Numbered from the stretch's first letter, positions 44,673-53,504 are shown. The stretch is 64,000 nucleotides of DNA from Bacteroidota bacterium (GCA_023461035.1 JAEWOD010000035.1:124001-188000); one strand, 5' to 3'. Translations and numbers: made by a program. Notes: generated by a model not told the origin, from the letters alone.

Positions 44673-47600
44673 CTAACCCACTATATTGATGATCTTACCG
44701 GGAACTATAATTACGCTCTTAGGTATTCTTCCTTCTAATTGTTTCTGTGTCCGTTCGTCCGCCATTACCGCTTCCTGAATTTGATCTTTGGTCAGATCCA
44801 TCGGTAATTCCAACTTGAAACGCATTTTCCCGTTAAACGAAACCGGATATTCCTTGGCATCTTCCACCAACCATTTCGCATCAAATTCAGGGAATTCAGC
44901 AAATGAAATACTTTCGTTATGACCTAATTTTTGCCATAATTCTTCGGCAATATGCGGCGCATAAGGTGAAATCAAAACTGCCAAAGGTTCCAGAACCGCT
45001 CGTTTGTTACAGTTCAATTTCGTCAATTCATTGACCGCAATCATAAAGTTGGAAACCGAAGTATTGAACGAAAAATTATGAATGTCTTCATCTACTTTTT
45101 TGATGGTCTGATGAAGCACTTTCATTTCCGCTTTGGTCGGCTCCTCGTCCGAAACATAAAAAGCCCCCTCCGGCTCCCCTAAAGGGGGAGTGTGGTATTG
45201 TCTCCATAATTTTTTCAGGAACGAATAAACGCCACTCAAACCTTGCGTATTCCAGGGTTTTGCCTGCTCGATCGGCCCGAGGAACATTTCGTACAAACGA
45301 AGCGTGTCGGCTCCATATTGTTCACATATATCGTCGGGATTTACAACGTTTCTCCATCTTTTTGACATTTTACCAATTTCCGACTTCGTTATAAATTTTA
45401 ATTTAATGCTTGTATTGATATCTGCATCATTATTTAATAAACTATAATTTGCGATTAAATTATTTGAAAAATCATAAAATTCAAAAGAAACTCCTTCATC
45501 GCAAATAAGATAACCTTCATTTGTAACAAAAACTGAATTTTTAAACTCTTGATTTTGGGAAATATATTCTTTAATTCCAAATATATCTAAGTAAGCATTA
45601 TCACTTCCAGAGTTCTTAACTATATCTGAAGGAACATTTAATGGAGCTAAATCATCTAATCTAGCCTCTATTGACTTATAATCTGAAGAACGAAATATGC
45701 TATAGGTTTTTTCATTGGAAGTGGTAATAAATTTATTATCTCCATGATGTGAGAAAAAGTTTCCTTTACTTTTTTCTACATAAATAGACTCAACAAAACC
45801 CAAAATCATTCCTTGATTGATGAGTTTTTTTGCGAATTCATCTGTCGGAACCAAACCTTGGTCAAAAAGGAACTTCTGCCAGAAACGTGCATACAGCAAA
45901 TGTCCGGTTGCATGCTCGCTTCCGCCCATGTACAAATCCACTTCCTGCCAATAATCCATCGCTTCTTTCGATGCAAATTCATTCGGATTTTGTGCATCCA
46001 TGTAGCGCATGAAATACCATGAACTTCCCGCCCAGCCCGGCATGGTGTTAAGCTCCAAAGGAAAAATAGTTTGTTCGTCGATTTCATCAACGCTTACGAT
46101 TTCGTTTTTGGAAGTATCCCAAGCCCAATCTTTTGCGCGTCCCAAAGGTGGTTCTCCCGTTTCGGTTGGTAAATATTCGTCCACTTCCGGCAAAACCAAA
46201 GGCAGATACTCAGGTTCAATCATATAAGGAACACCGTCTTTGTAATAAGCCGGAACCGGTTCGCCCCAATAACGCTGACGTGAAAAAACCGCATCACGCA
46301 GACGATAATTTACTTTTCCTTTGCCTATTTCGTTTTCTTCCAGAACGGAAATGATTTTTTCGGTAGCATGTTTATAATCCAATCCGTTCAGAATATCAGA
46401 ATTCTCCAAAACAAATCCTTCTTTTTCTGCAAAAGCATTTTCTGAAATGTCTTTGTCTTTGAAAATATTTGGAATCGGTAGATTGAAATGCTTCGCGAAT
46501 TTATAATCGCGTTCATCGCCTGCCGGAACCGCCATTACCGCGCCCGTTCCATAACTCGACAAAACATAATCGCCAATCCAAATCGGAATTTCTTTTCCGG
46601 TCAACGGATGAACCGCATACGCACCAGTGAATTCTCCGGTAATTTTGGCCACGTCTGCCATACGTTCACGTTCCGAACGCTTTGATGTTTGTTCTATGTA
46701 ATTGAAAACAGATTCATTTCTATCTTCGGTCACGATTTTCTTTACAAATGGATGTTCCGGCGCCAAAGTCACATACGAAACTCCGAAAACCGTATCAGGT
46801 CTTGTGGTAAAAACTTCCACTTCCAACGCATGGTCTTTCACACCAAATTTGATGGAAGCTCCTTTGCTTTTCCCGATCCAATACGTTTGTGCGTCTTTGA
46901 TGGGTTGTGGCCAATCGATTTTATCCAAATCATTTAAAAGTCTTTCTGCAAAAGCCGTGATGCGCATCATCCATTGCGTCATTTTTTTGCGAATTACCGG
47001 ATGACCGCCACGTTCTGAAACGCCATTTACAACCTCGTCATTTGCTAAAACCGTTCCCAATGCGGGACACCAGTTTACTTCGGCTTCCGCCAGATAAGTC
47101 AATCTGTATTTTAAAAGAATTTCCTGTTGTTGTTTTTCGGAAAGTTTATTCCAAGTTTCAGCCGTGAAATGAATCGTGTCATCGTCACAAACTGCGTTTA
47201 CTTTCAGGTTTCCTTCTTTTTCAAATTTTTGAATTAATTCATCAATCGAAACCGCTTTGTCTAAATCATTGTCATAATAAGAATTAAACAATTGAATGAA
47301 AATCCATTGCGTCCATTTGTAATAATCCGGATCAGAGGTTCTGACTTCCCGATCCCAATCATACGAAAATCCGATTCGGTCTAATTGTTTGCGATATCCT
47401 TCAATTTTATTTCCTTGTTTATCTTCGCCTCCTTCTATATTTACTTTGGTCGTTACAGCCGGATGCTGTCCGGTCTGAATCGCATATTGTTCGGCAGGCA
47501 AACCAAATGAATCATATCCCATGGGATGCAAAACATTAAAACCTTTCAGGCGTTTATAACGCGAAAAAATATCGGAAGCGATGTAGCCCAGCGGATGTCC

Positions 47601-47747
47601 TACGTGCAAACCGGCTCCGGACGGATAAGGAAACATATCCAGAACATAATATTTGGGTTTTACCGAATTATTTTCGGCTTTGAAGCTTTTATTTTCCGCC
47701 CAATATTTCTGCCATTTTTTCTCTATTTCTCTGTGATGATACTGCAT
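44673..47747 (-). CDS. leuS: Leucyl-tRNA synthetase with unusual internal domain
   Basis: Charges tRNA-Leu. From ATG 47747 the protein has 1,024 residues, longer than the usual 860-940. The class I signature is HVGH (48-51); an editing domain (TTRPDTVFGVSYVTLAPEH) follows; the second signature is KMSKR near residue 792, not the common KMSKS. Between INQGMI and KMSKR lie about 143 residues where bacterial LeuRS has its shorter leucine-specific insert, and they do not resemble the usual sequence. Another short segment, TPPLGEPEGAFY, comes from a palindromic element. The TTG at 47771 lies inside the promoter and cannot be the start; ATG 47756 is an alternative. Confidence 0.93.
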   Translation of the reverse strand: MQYHHREIEKKWQKYWAENKSFKAENNSVKPKYYVLDMFPYPSGAGLHVGHPLGYIASDIFSRYKRLKGFNVLHPMGYDSFGLPAEQYAIQTGQHPAVTTKVNIEGGEDKQGNKIEGYRKQLDRIGFSYDWDREVRTSDPDYYKWTQWIFIQLFNSYYDNDLDKAVSIDELIQKFEKEGNLKVNAVCDDDTIHFTAETWNKLSEKQQQEILLKYRLTYLAEAEVNWCPALGTVLANDEVVNGVSERGGHPVIRKKMTQWMMRITAFAERLLNDLDKIDWPQPIKDAQTYWIGKSKGASIKFGVKDHALEVEVFTTRPDTVFGVSYVTLAPEHPFVKKIVTEDRNESVFNYIEQTSKRSERERMADVAKITGEFTGAYAVHPLTGKEIPIWIGDYVLSSYGTGAVMAVPAGDERDYKFAKHFNLPIPNIFKDKDISENAFAEKEGFVLENSDILNGLDYKHATEKIISVLEENEIGKGKVNYRLRDAVFSRQRYWGEPVPAYYKDGVPYMIEPEYLPLVLPEVDEYLPTETGEPPLGRAKDWAWDTSKNEIVSVDEIDEQTIFPLELNTMPGWAGSSWYFMRYMDAQNPNEFASKEAMDYWQEVDLYMGGSEHATGHLLYARFWQKFLFDQGLVPTDEFAKKLINQGMILGFVESIYVEKSKGNFFSHHGDNKFITTSNEKTYSIFRSSDYKSIEARLDDLAPLNVPSDIVKNSGSDNAYLDIFGIKEYISQNQEFKNSVFVTNEGYLICDEGVSFEFYDFSNNLIANYSLLNNDADINTSIKLKFITKSEIGKMSKRWRNVVNPDDICEQYGADTLRLYEMFLGPIEQAKPWNTQGLSGVYSFLKKLWRQYHTPPLGEPEGAFYVSDEEPTKAEMKVLHQTIKKVDEDIHNFSFNTSVSNFMIAVNELTKLNCNKRAVLEPLAVLISPYAPHIAEELWQKLGHNESISFAEFPEFDAKWLVEDAKEYPVSFNGKMRFKLELPMDLTKDQIQEAVMADERTQKQLEGRIPKSVIIVPGKIINIVG
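45164..45190. repeat. GC-rich palindromic element inside leuS
   Basis: The arms CTCCCC (45174-45179) and GGGGAG (45185-45190) enclose TAAAG, preceded by CCCCCTCCGG. It is much more GC-rich than its surroundings, keeps the reading frame, and encodes PPLGEPEGA in LeuRS. It resembles short palindromic repeats dispersed in Bacteroidota genomes. Confidence 0.7.
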
Positions 47748-47768
47748 CTGATTCATTTTTTGGAGCTG

Positions 47769-47776
47769 CAAATTTA
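47769..47776 (-). promoter_or_regulatory. -7 box for leuS
   Basis: The minus strand reads TAAATTTG followed by CAGCTCC, a full TAnnTTTG match. It places transcription start just upstream of ATG 47756/47747 and rules out the TTG at 47771 as start. Confidence 0.6.
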
Positions 47777-47860
47777 GCCATTTTTTGAGGATTTGATGGT
47801 CTATTTCAGTTTAGAAATTCTTTTTCTAAAAACCTATGGAATTAGACAACCGAAATTTTC

Positions 47861-47868
47861 TATTTTTG
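47861..47868 (+). promoter_or_regulatory. -7 box for the membrane-anchored unknown gene
   Basis: TATTTTTG matches TAnnTTTG. It implies transcription from about 47875, downstream of the ATG at 47793, and so supports the TTG start at 47892. Confidence 0.5.
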
Positions 47869-47891
47869 CTCTCTTGATAATTAAAAACAAT

Positions 47892-48302
47892 TTGGCAAAA
47901 AATAAAAAATACAAATCAAAATGGAAATATTATTATTGGATAATGGTTGTCTCCATTTTTGTCGCACTTATTTTTATGGTGAGATTTGTATTGAACAGCT
48001 CAAAAGTTTTTGTAAGTAAAGACATTGCTATCCTTCCGATGCAGGTTGAATGGGGTTTGGAAAGAGATGGGTCGCTTCGTATCAATGAACCTTATTTTTT
48101 AAATACCGATTGTGAATTGATTTTAGAGGAATCTGATATAACTTCGGATAGTATCCAATCTTTTATTTCTTCAAAACCTGACCAAAAGAGCACACTTAAA
48201 GACATGGAAAAACCGTATTTACTTTGGAAACATGCAGAAAGTGATACAATTCATGTATTAAAAAACAATGTTTTATTCCATTTTAAATTGGGTGAAAATT
48301 AA
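47892..48302 (+). CDS. Membrane-anchored protein of unknown function
   Basis: Starting at TTG 47892, the protein has 136 residues. It opens with a basic stretch (KNKKYKSKWKYYYW), then one membrane helix (IMVVSIFVALIFMVRFVL), then an exposed domain of about 95 residues without known motifs. The open frame extends back to ATG 47793, but a -7 box at 47861 makes the later start likelier. It is divergent from leuS and ends overlapping the convergent yjbR gene by 4 bp. Confidence 0.6.
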   Translation: MAKNKKYKSKWKYYYWIMVVSIFVALIFMVRFVLNSSKVFVSKDIAILPMQVEWGLERDGSLRINEPYFLNTDCELILEESDITSDSIQSFISSKPDQKSTLKDMEKPYLLWKHAESDTIHVLKNNVLFHFKLGEN

Positions 48303-48652
48303 ATTCCCAATTCTTTTCTTTTTGATTTACTAAATGACGCTATCACAAGCGAATAGGAATGATCAATCAATTCTTTCAAAAGGCCTTCAGATAAACTTCC
48401 TTCAAAACTGACAGTATTCCAATGAAGTTTATTCATATGGTATCCCGGCTGTATTTCGGAATGTTTTTCTCTTAATTCTACCGAATAATCAGGGTCTGCC
48501 TTCAGGTTGACTGTAAATTCCGGACTGTCCAAACCTGTCAGTGCAAACATTTTCCCGGCGACCTTAAATACCAAAGTCTCAGGCCCAAAAGGAAATTCTT
48601 CCGTTACCAAAGGTTTTTGCAAACAAAACGTTCGAAATTGCTCAATATTCAT
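48299..48652 (-). CDS. MmcQ/YjbR-family protein
   Basis: A 117-residue protein with the YjbR fold pattern: EEFPFGPETLVFKVAGKMFALTG, then PGYHMNKLHWNTV. Family members are small CyaY-like proteins sometimes annotated as DNA-binding; the function is not established. It is divergent from the sigma-factor gene, with a -7 box at 48729-48736. Confidence 0.88.
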   Translation of the reverse strand: MNIEQFRTFCLQKPLVTEEFPFGPETLVFKVAGKMFALTGLDSPEFTVNLKADPDYSVELREKHSEIQPGYHMNKLHWNTVSFEGSLSEGLLKELIDHSYSLVIASFSKSKRKELGI

Positions 48653-48728
48653 AAAAAAATTTCGTTTTCAATGGACTATTCTACAAAACATTCAAATAAT
48701 TATTTGTCGGATTTGTAACCTTTTAGGA

Positions 48729-48736
48729 CAAATTTA
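48729..48736 (-). promoter_or_regulatory. -7 box for the yjbR gene
   Basis: The minus strand reads TAAATTTG, a full match to TAnnTTTG, 77 nt upstream of the start. A TTG lies only 13 nt further up, shorter than usual. Confidence 0.4.
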
Positions 48737-48791
48737 CGTATATAGAAAACAACCACACATTATTCAATAAAAAAAAGAACAGAGAAAGAGA

Positions 48792-49658
48792 ATGCGACAG
48801 CTGAAAATCACCAAGCAGGTCACCAATCGGGAAACTGCATCACTAGACAAATATTTACAAGAAATCGGAAAAGTAGACCTCATCACAGCAGACGAAGAGG
48901 TAGAATTAGCACAAAAAATAAAAGCGGGAGACAGAGTTGCCTTGGAAAAATTAACCAAAGCCAATCTTCGTTTTGTGGTTTCGGTGGCTAAACAATACCA
49001 GAATCAGGGATTGAGTTTGCCGGATTTGATCAACGAAGGAAATTTGGGATTGATTAAAGCCGCACAACGATTTGATGAAACCCGTGGTTTTAAATTCATT
49101 TCGTATGCCGTTTGGTGGATCAGACAATCCATTTTACAGGCATTGGCAGAACAATCACGTATCGTGCGTTTGCCATTGAACAAAATCGGATCCATCAATA
49201 AAATCAACAAGGCTTATGCTACGTTGGAGCAAGAACATGAAAGAGCTCCATCAGCCGAAGAAATTTCAGAATTGCTCGATATGTCAGAGAGCGATGTAAA
49301 GGAGTCCATGAAAAATTCCGGACGCCATGTGTCGATGGATGCTCCTTTGGTAGAGGGTGAAGATTCCAATTTATATGATGTTTTAAACACGGGGGAATCT
49401 CCAAGTCCTGACGGAACTTTGATGACAGAATCATTGCGCATCGAAATCGAACGGGCTTTGCAAACCCTAACTCCGAGAGAGGCAGATTTAATCCGTTTAT
49501 ATTTCGGGTTAAATGGTGCACATCCGATGACGTTGGAAGAAATCGGTGAAACTTTTGATCTGACACGTGAACGCGTTCGCCAAATCAAGGAAAAAGCTAT
49601 CCGAAGACTGAAACATACATCACGAAGCAAAATCTTGAAATCCTATATCGGACGATAA
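48792..49658 (+). CDS. rpoD: Primary RNA polymerase sigma factor (RpoD, short Bacteroidota type)
   Basis: Directs RNA polymerase to housekeeping promoters, in Bacteroidota of the TTG/TAnnTTTG type seen throughout this window. At 288 residues it lacks region 1.1 and the nonconserved insert of the E. coli protein, as usual for the phylum. Region 1.2 (DKYLQEIGKVDLITADEE), region 2 (FDETRGFKFISYAVWWIRQ) and region 4 (LEEIGETFDLTRERVRQIKEKAIRRLKH) are intact. A strong terminator follows. Confidence 0.95.
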   Translation: MRQLKITKQVTNRETASLDKYLQEIGKVDLITADEEVELAQKIKAGDRVALEKLTKANLRFVVSVAKQYQNQGLSLPDLINEGNLGLIKAAQRFDETRGFKFISYAVWWIRQSILQALAEQSRIVRLPLNKIGSINKINKAYATLEQEHERAPSAEEISELLDMSESDVKESMKNSGRHVSMDAPLVEGEDSNLYDVLNTGESPSPDGTLMTESLRIEIERALQTLTPREADLIRLYFGLNGAHPMTLEEIGETFDLTRERVRQIKEKAIRRLKHTSRSKILKSYIGR

Positions 49659-49677
49659 AAAATATAAATTAATCCCT

Positions 49678-49706
49678 AAAGCCCGTTTTTAAACGGGCTT
49701 TTTTTA
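49678..49706 (+). terminator. Rho-independent terminator after rpoD
   Basis: AGCCCGTTT and AAACGGGCT form a 9-bp stem with a 2-nt loop, followed by a run of T. It lies about 20 bp after the rpoD stop. Confidence 0.92.
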
Positions 49707-49740
49707 TATGTGAAAGATATATTTTCTACCAATAGAATAG

Positions 49741-49748
49741 TATCTTTG
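49741..49748 (+). promoter_or_regulatory. -7 box for rpe
   Basis: TATCTTTG matches TAnnTTTG, 25 nt upstream of the rpe ATG. No clear -33 TTG at the usual distance. Confidence 0.55.
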
Positions 49749-49773
49749 TGCTAATTCTGAAAAACAATTCATT

Positions 49774-50421
49774 ATGCCAATCATTGCTCCATCCGTTTTA
49801 GCTGCCGACTTTGGAAATCTTCAAAGAGATATCGAAATGCTCAATCAAAGCGCTGCCGAATGGATTCATCTCGATGTGATGGATGGGGTCTTTGTTCCCA
49901 ATATTTCCTACGGAATGCCTATCATTAAAACCATAGATGAGTTGACCGATAAAGTACTTGATGTACATTTGATGATCGTACAACCGGAACGGTACATCTC
50001 TGCCTTTAAAGAAGTTGGTGCAGATGTTTTAACGGTACATTACGAGGCCTCCACTCATCTTCACAGAACCATTCAGGCTATAAAAAATGATGGAATGCAA
50101 GCCGGAGTTGCTTTAAATCCGCATACGCCTGTTCATGTATTGGAAGATATCATAAAAGAAATCGATCTGGTTCTAATCATGAGTGTGAATCCAGGATTTG
50201 GAGGACAAAAATTCATTCAGCATACATATGAAAAAATCGTTCAGCTTACTGAATTAATTGATAAAAAGAATACAGATGTATTGATTGAAGTCGATGGCGG
50301 AGTGGGTCCCGGAAATGCAGCTCAACTTTCTCAATTAGGTGCAGATGTGCTCGTTGCCGGAAACGCAGTATTCAGTGCTGAAGATCCGATTGAAATCATT
50401 AAAGAAATGGCTGAAAACTAA
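49774..50421 (+). CDS. rpe: Ribulose-phosphate 3-epimerase
   Basis: Interconverts ribulose 5-phosphate and xylulose 5-phosphate in the pentose phosphate pathway. The 215-residue TIM barrel has the metal/catalytic motif HLDVMDGVFVPN, MSVNPGFGGQKF and EVDGGV. Length is normal. It is transcribed from its own promoter between the rpoD terminator and the secreted-paralogue cluster. Confidence 0.96.
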   Translation: MPIIAPSVLAADFGNLQRDIEMLNQSAAEWIHLDVMDGVFVPNISYGMPIIKTIDELTDKVLDVHLMIVQPERYISAFKEVGADVLTVHYEASTHLHRTIQAIKNDGMQAGVALNPHTPVHVLEDIIKEIDLVLIMSVNPGFGGQKFIQHTYEKIVQLTELIDKKNTDVLIEVDGGVGPGNAAQLSQLGADVLVAGNAVFSAEDPIEIIKEMAEN

Positions 50422-50480
50422 ATTTTCATCTGATTCAACCCTAGTTTACAGAAAAATTTAGATAAAAATCAAAATTATTT

Positions 50481-50510
50481 TTGATAATCTGGTAATAATT
50501 TGTAGTTTCG
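50481..50510 (+). promoter_or_regulatory. Promoter of the three-gene secreted paralogue cluster
   Basis: TTG (50481-50483), a 19-nt spacer and TAGTTTCG (50503-50510) match the Bacteroidota -33/-7 pattern with one -7 mismatch. The first ATG follows 19 nt later; no other promoter is evident before genes 2 and 3. Confidence 0.6.
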
Positions 50511-50529
50511 TGGCACCTAAACTAATTCT

Positions 50530-51132
50530 ATGAAAAGACTACTAGATCTATTTCTGTTATTTTCCTCTATTTCATTATTTGCCCAAGTTGGGATTAACAC
50601 AGAAGCCCCTAGAGCAGGATCAGCCATTGACATCAATGGGTCTATGAAATCTGCCAACGTACTGTTTCCGGCAAATTTACCGGCAATTTCCACTGCGGAA
50701 AGAGAATCATTTTTCTACATGGTTCAAGATCAATCGACCAAAGCCATTGAGCATCTTGATTTGTCCGTGTCCGGTTCAGGAGGAATTTCTTCCATCTTAA
50801 CTTATCAATTAAAGAGTGTAAACGGTGACTGGGTTTTGGATTTTGACACCAAAATAAGTTCTACCAATTATGCGCTTGTCATTCTTTCTGCATGGTTTGA
50901 TCAAGATTTGAATGGAGATAATCCGGCTCCGCCCGTAGCAAGGGCAAAAGAAATTGGTGGTAGCTGGCATCTGGAGGCTGACTATTCCGCTATTTCATCT
51001 GACGTAAACGGAGCGTGGTATATTACCTGTGCGGTCTACCCAAAGACTTATGCTAAAATTTTCCCCTTACAAGTTGTAGATATGAATAACACAAGTACAG
51101 CTGCGGCTGTAACTCCTGTTATTTCCTATTAA
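50530..51132 (+). CDS. Secreted paralogue 1, unknown function
   Basis: A 200-residue protein with a signal peptide (LLDLFLLFSSISLFAQ). The mature N-terminus QVGINTEAPRAGSAIDINGS has the QVGI-T-P-x-x-x-x-D-x-G pattern common at the start of many Flavobacteriia surface proteins. The C-terminal half contains GGSWHLEAD and ends DMNNTSTAAAVTPVISY. No T9SS sorting domain is visible. Two homologous genes follow 24 and 23 bp apart, so the three form an operon. The function is unknown. Confidence 0.8.
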   Translation: MKRLLDLFLLFSSISLFAQVGINTEAPRAGSAIDINGSMKSANVLFPANLPAISTAERESFFYMVQDQSTKAIEHLDLSVSGSGGISSILTYQLKSVNGDWVLDFDTKISSTNYALVILSAWFDQDLNGDNPAPPVARAKEIGGSWHLEADYSAISSDVNGAWYITCAVYPKTYAKIFPLQVVDMNNTSTAAAVTPVISY

Positions 51133-51156
51133 TTACCTATTTAAACCTAACTTTAT

Positions 51157-51822
51157 ATGAAAGCAAATTTATTTATTAGCTTATTTTTTGTCATATTTAT
51201 TTCTGCCAAAGGACAAGTTGGAATCGGAGTTTCTAACCCTGTCAATATGTTGGAAGTAGATGGAGGCGACGTCTATGTCGCAGATAAATTCTATGTAAAC
51301 AACCTACCGGCTTATGATGGTGTAAACCTTGGCCCTGATAATTTCAGGATTATTGCTGTGGATCCTGATAGTCAGTCTCATGGGTCTGAACTTGATGGAA
51401 GATTGATGGAATTTGTCGGAAACCAAGAACTCATGCCTATCATCATACAACCATATAATGTTTCTAATCTAAATGCAGATAACCTTACCGATTTAAACTT
51501 AAATATTTCAACTGCCAAATATGTAATCGCGCTATCCAATTTTGAAGCGATTCCCGTAGGTGGTGCATTGGGAATTTACAGAAAAAGCGGCAGTGGTTCT
51601 GATTTAGTATATGATAATTTTGTCATCCGTACATTTGAAAATTCGGGTACCTGGCACGTAGAGATCAGAGCAAGGGACGCAAACCCCCAAACAGGATCTT
51701 ATCAATATAACTTTGACATAGTATTATTTCCAAAACGATTTTTCCGAAACTTAGGTCAAATATCATATGATTTAAACGGATCCAATACAGGTGCCGCTTC
51801 AGCAGCTCCTTCGGGAATTTAA
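51157..51822 (+). CDS. Secreted paralogue 2, unknown function
   Basis: A 221-residue protein with signal peptide (FISLFFVIFISAKG) and mature start QVGIGVSNPVNMLEVDGGD. It shares with its neighbours the middle aromatic motif (SGTWHVEIR) and a C-terminal ending rich in Gly/Ser/Ala/Pro (DLNGSNTGAASAAPSG). The body is beta-rich with no catalytic motif. It lies between paralogues 1 and 3 with gaps under 25 bp and is probably co-expressed with them. Confidence 0.8.
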   Translation: MKANLFISLFFVIFISAKGQVGIGVSNPVNMLEVDGGDVYVADKFYVNNLPAYDGVNLGPDNFRIIAVDPDSQSHGSELDGRLMEFVGNQELMPIIIQPYNVSNLNADNLTDLNLNISTAKYVIALSNFEAIPVGGALGIYRKSGSGSDLVYDNFVIRTFENSGTWHVEIRARDANPQTGSYQYNFDIVLFPKRFFRNLGQISYDLNGSNTGAASAAPSGI

Positions 51823-51845
51823 TTGCTAACAACTAAACTAAATTT

Positions 51846-52487
51846 ATGAAAACAATACTTATAATAATAAATGGAATTTTAGGATTCGCTGTATTTGGAC
51901 AAGTTGGGATTGGGCTTCCTGCCAATCAAACCCCTACCGAATCACTTGAAGTAAACGGCATATTTCAAATGCATGAGGGAAATGAACTCTTTTTGGAAAA
52001 TGCAGGCGCTTATACCGGGGCTTCCGGAAACTCTATATTGATGGTAAAAAACACAACCACCAATACACTTAATAAATTTGACCCAGAAGTTATGCCTTTT
52101 GCTGCGGTAACCTTTATACCCTATCAATTTGACAATGTGAATGCGCATGGACTACATGATTATGATACAAAGATTGATGCTTCAAAATTTTATTTAACCA
52201 TCGGAGGATTTTTTGTTTTGACAGAGAGTGGAGGAACCTCCATTTTTGTAGACGGAAATTCAAGCCATTTTCCATTGTATTCCGCAAGAGCATTTATTCA
52301 AAATGGAACCTGGCACTTAAAATTTGATTTGAATAATAACCGGCAGTTTGAAAGTCAGGTAGATATTTACTTAAACGTATCAGTTTACTATAAAGAATTT
52401 TTAACCCAGACCAACACCACCCGTATGGTAAATATGAGCGGGAACTCAACAGGCACCACGCCTGCTCCAGCCGGCGCTTTAAATTAA
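51846..52487 (+). CDS. Secreted paralogue 3, unknown function
   Basis: A 213-residue protein with signal peptide (ILIIINGILGFAVFG) and mature start QVGIGLPANQTPTESLEVNG. It carries NGTWHLKFD at the position of the GTWH motif of its neighbours and ends NMSGNSTGTTPAPAGALN. The N-terminus has ILMVKNTTTNTLNKFD, a stretch typical of Flavobacteriia adhesin-like or fibre-like proteins. It is the last of the three; a terminator follows. Confidence 0.8.
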   Translation: MKTILIIINGILGFAVFGQVGIGLPANQTPTESLEVNGIFQMHEGNELFLENAGAYTGASGNSILMVKNTTTNTLNKFDPEVMPFAAVTFIPYQFDNVNAHGLHDYDTKIDASKFYLTIGGFFVLTESGGTSIFVDGNSSHFPLYSARAFIQNGTWHLKFDLNNNRQFESQVDIYLNVSVYYKEFLTQTNTTRMVNMSGNSTGTTPAPAGALN

Positions 52488-52511
52488 CCTTTCTATAACA
52501 AACCCAATGAG

Positions 52512-52549
52512 AGCCATAGTGAATTTTATAATTACCTATGGCTTTTTTC
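52512..52549 (+). terminator. Terminator after the secreted paralogue cluster
   Basis: AGCCATAG and CTATGGCT form an 8-bp stem with a 16-nt loop and a T6 tail. It overlaps the last codons of the convergent hydrolase gene. Confidence 0.85.
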
Positions 52550-53504
52550 TTTGTTCATAAAAGAATTCCAGAGCGCGGATTTCGGAATAAGAATAATTTG
52601 AATTTTTTATGGGAAATGCACAGTGTCCTCCATGTTCTGGCATTTCCAGATACACGGATTCATGTTGTCGGGCAAATGAAACAGGATAGCATTCTTCACC
52701 TAAAAACGGATCATCCAGCGCGTTGATAATCAAAGTGGGCGTTTTAATGTTTTCCATCACAAATCCGGGTGAAGCTTTTTCGTAATAATCTTCTCTGTTT
52801 TCAAATCCATGAAGTGGCGCAGTAAAATATTCGTCTATTTCATCAAAAGTTTTAATCGATTTCAGATGTGTCCAATCCAGAACCTCAGGAAATTGTTCTG
52901 ATTTGGACTTTAACTTTTTGGAAATCTTTTGCGTAAAATTTTTAAGATAAACCCGATTAAATCCCTTCTTTAGCGTTTCAGCACTGGACTTTAATTGAAT
53001 TGGCGTCGAAACCGCCACTGCCGATTTTATGCGCGGGTCAATTTTTTTAGATCCTAAATAATTCATGATTTGGGCTCCGCCCATCGAAAAACCCAGTAAA
53101 TAAACTTCCTTGAATCCCTTATCCAATACGAAATTTATCATTTCTTCAAAATCATCTACAGCTCCGTGATGATAAAGCTTGGGCAGGCGGTTTAATTCTC
53201 CGCTGCAACTGCGATTATTCCAAGCAAATACAGAAAAATCATTTTCCAAAAAGTATTGGGCGCTCGTATTGTTATAAGTCCGGCTTGAAGCACCTTCCAA
53301 TCCATGACAAAGTACGACAACCCTTTCCTTACTTTTTAACTGAAAGTCGATATCCAGAAAATCACCATCACTTAATTCCAGCCGTTCACGCTGATAAGCA
53401 GGAGGAATTGTTTTTTTAAAACGACCTATGTAAATAGTCGAAACATGCGGGTTTCTATAAAAAAAAGAAGGTGCTTTGTAATGCGAATTTTCAATAAGCG
53501 GCAT
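52536..53504 (-). CDS. YheT-family alpha/beta hydrolase
   Basis: A 322-residue hydrolase resembling E. coli YheT: oxyanion loop CHGLEGA, nucleophile Ser140 in GFSMGG, a later Asp in INALDDPFLG and His in EHGGHCAF near the C-terminus. The family has no settled substrate. Its ATG overlaps the stop of the DUF721 gene by 1 bp, so recF, DUF721 and this gene are probably co-transcribed. Confidence 0.88.
   Translation of the reverse strand: MPLIENSHYKAPSFFYRNPHVSTIYIGRFKKTIPPAYQRERLELSDGDFLDIDFQLKSKERVVVLCHGLEGASSRTYNNTSAQYFLENDFSVFAWNNRSCSGELNRLPKLYHHGAVDDFEEMINFVLDKGFKEVYLLGFSMGGAQIMNYLGSKKIDPRIKSAVAVSTPIQLKSSAETLKKGFNRVYLKNFTQKISKKLKSKSEQFPEVLDWTHLKSIKTFDEIDEYFTAPLHGFENREDYYEKASPGFVMENIKTPTLIINALDDPFLGEECYPVSFARQHESVYLEMPEHGGHCAFPIKNSNYSYSEIRALEFFYEQRKKP

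Noticed and set aside
45364..45816. Insertion sequence or intein within leuS
   Set aside because: No transposase, no terminal repeats and no splice-junction residues are visible; the segment continues the reading frame as an ordinary domain.
47793..47891. ATG at 47793 as the start of the membrane-anchored gene
   Set aside because: A -7 box at 47861 lies downstream of that ATG, so the transcript would not contain it; the TTG at 47892 fits better.
49214..49630. 138-residue frame opposite the sigma-factor gene
   Set aside because: Entirely inside rpoD, whose regions 2-4 are unmistakable; no independent promoter or motif.
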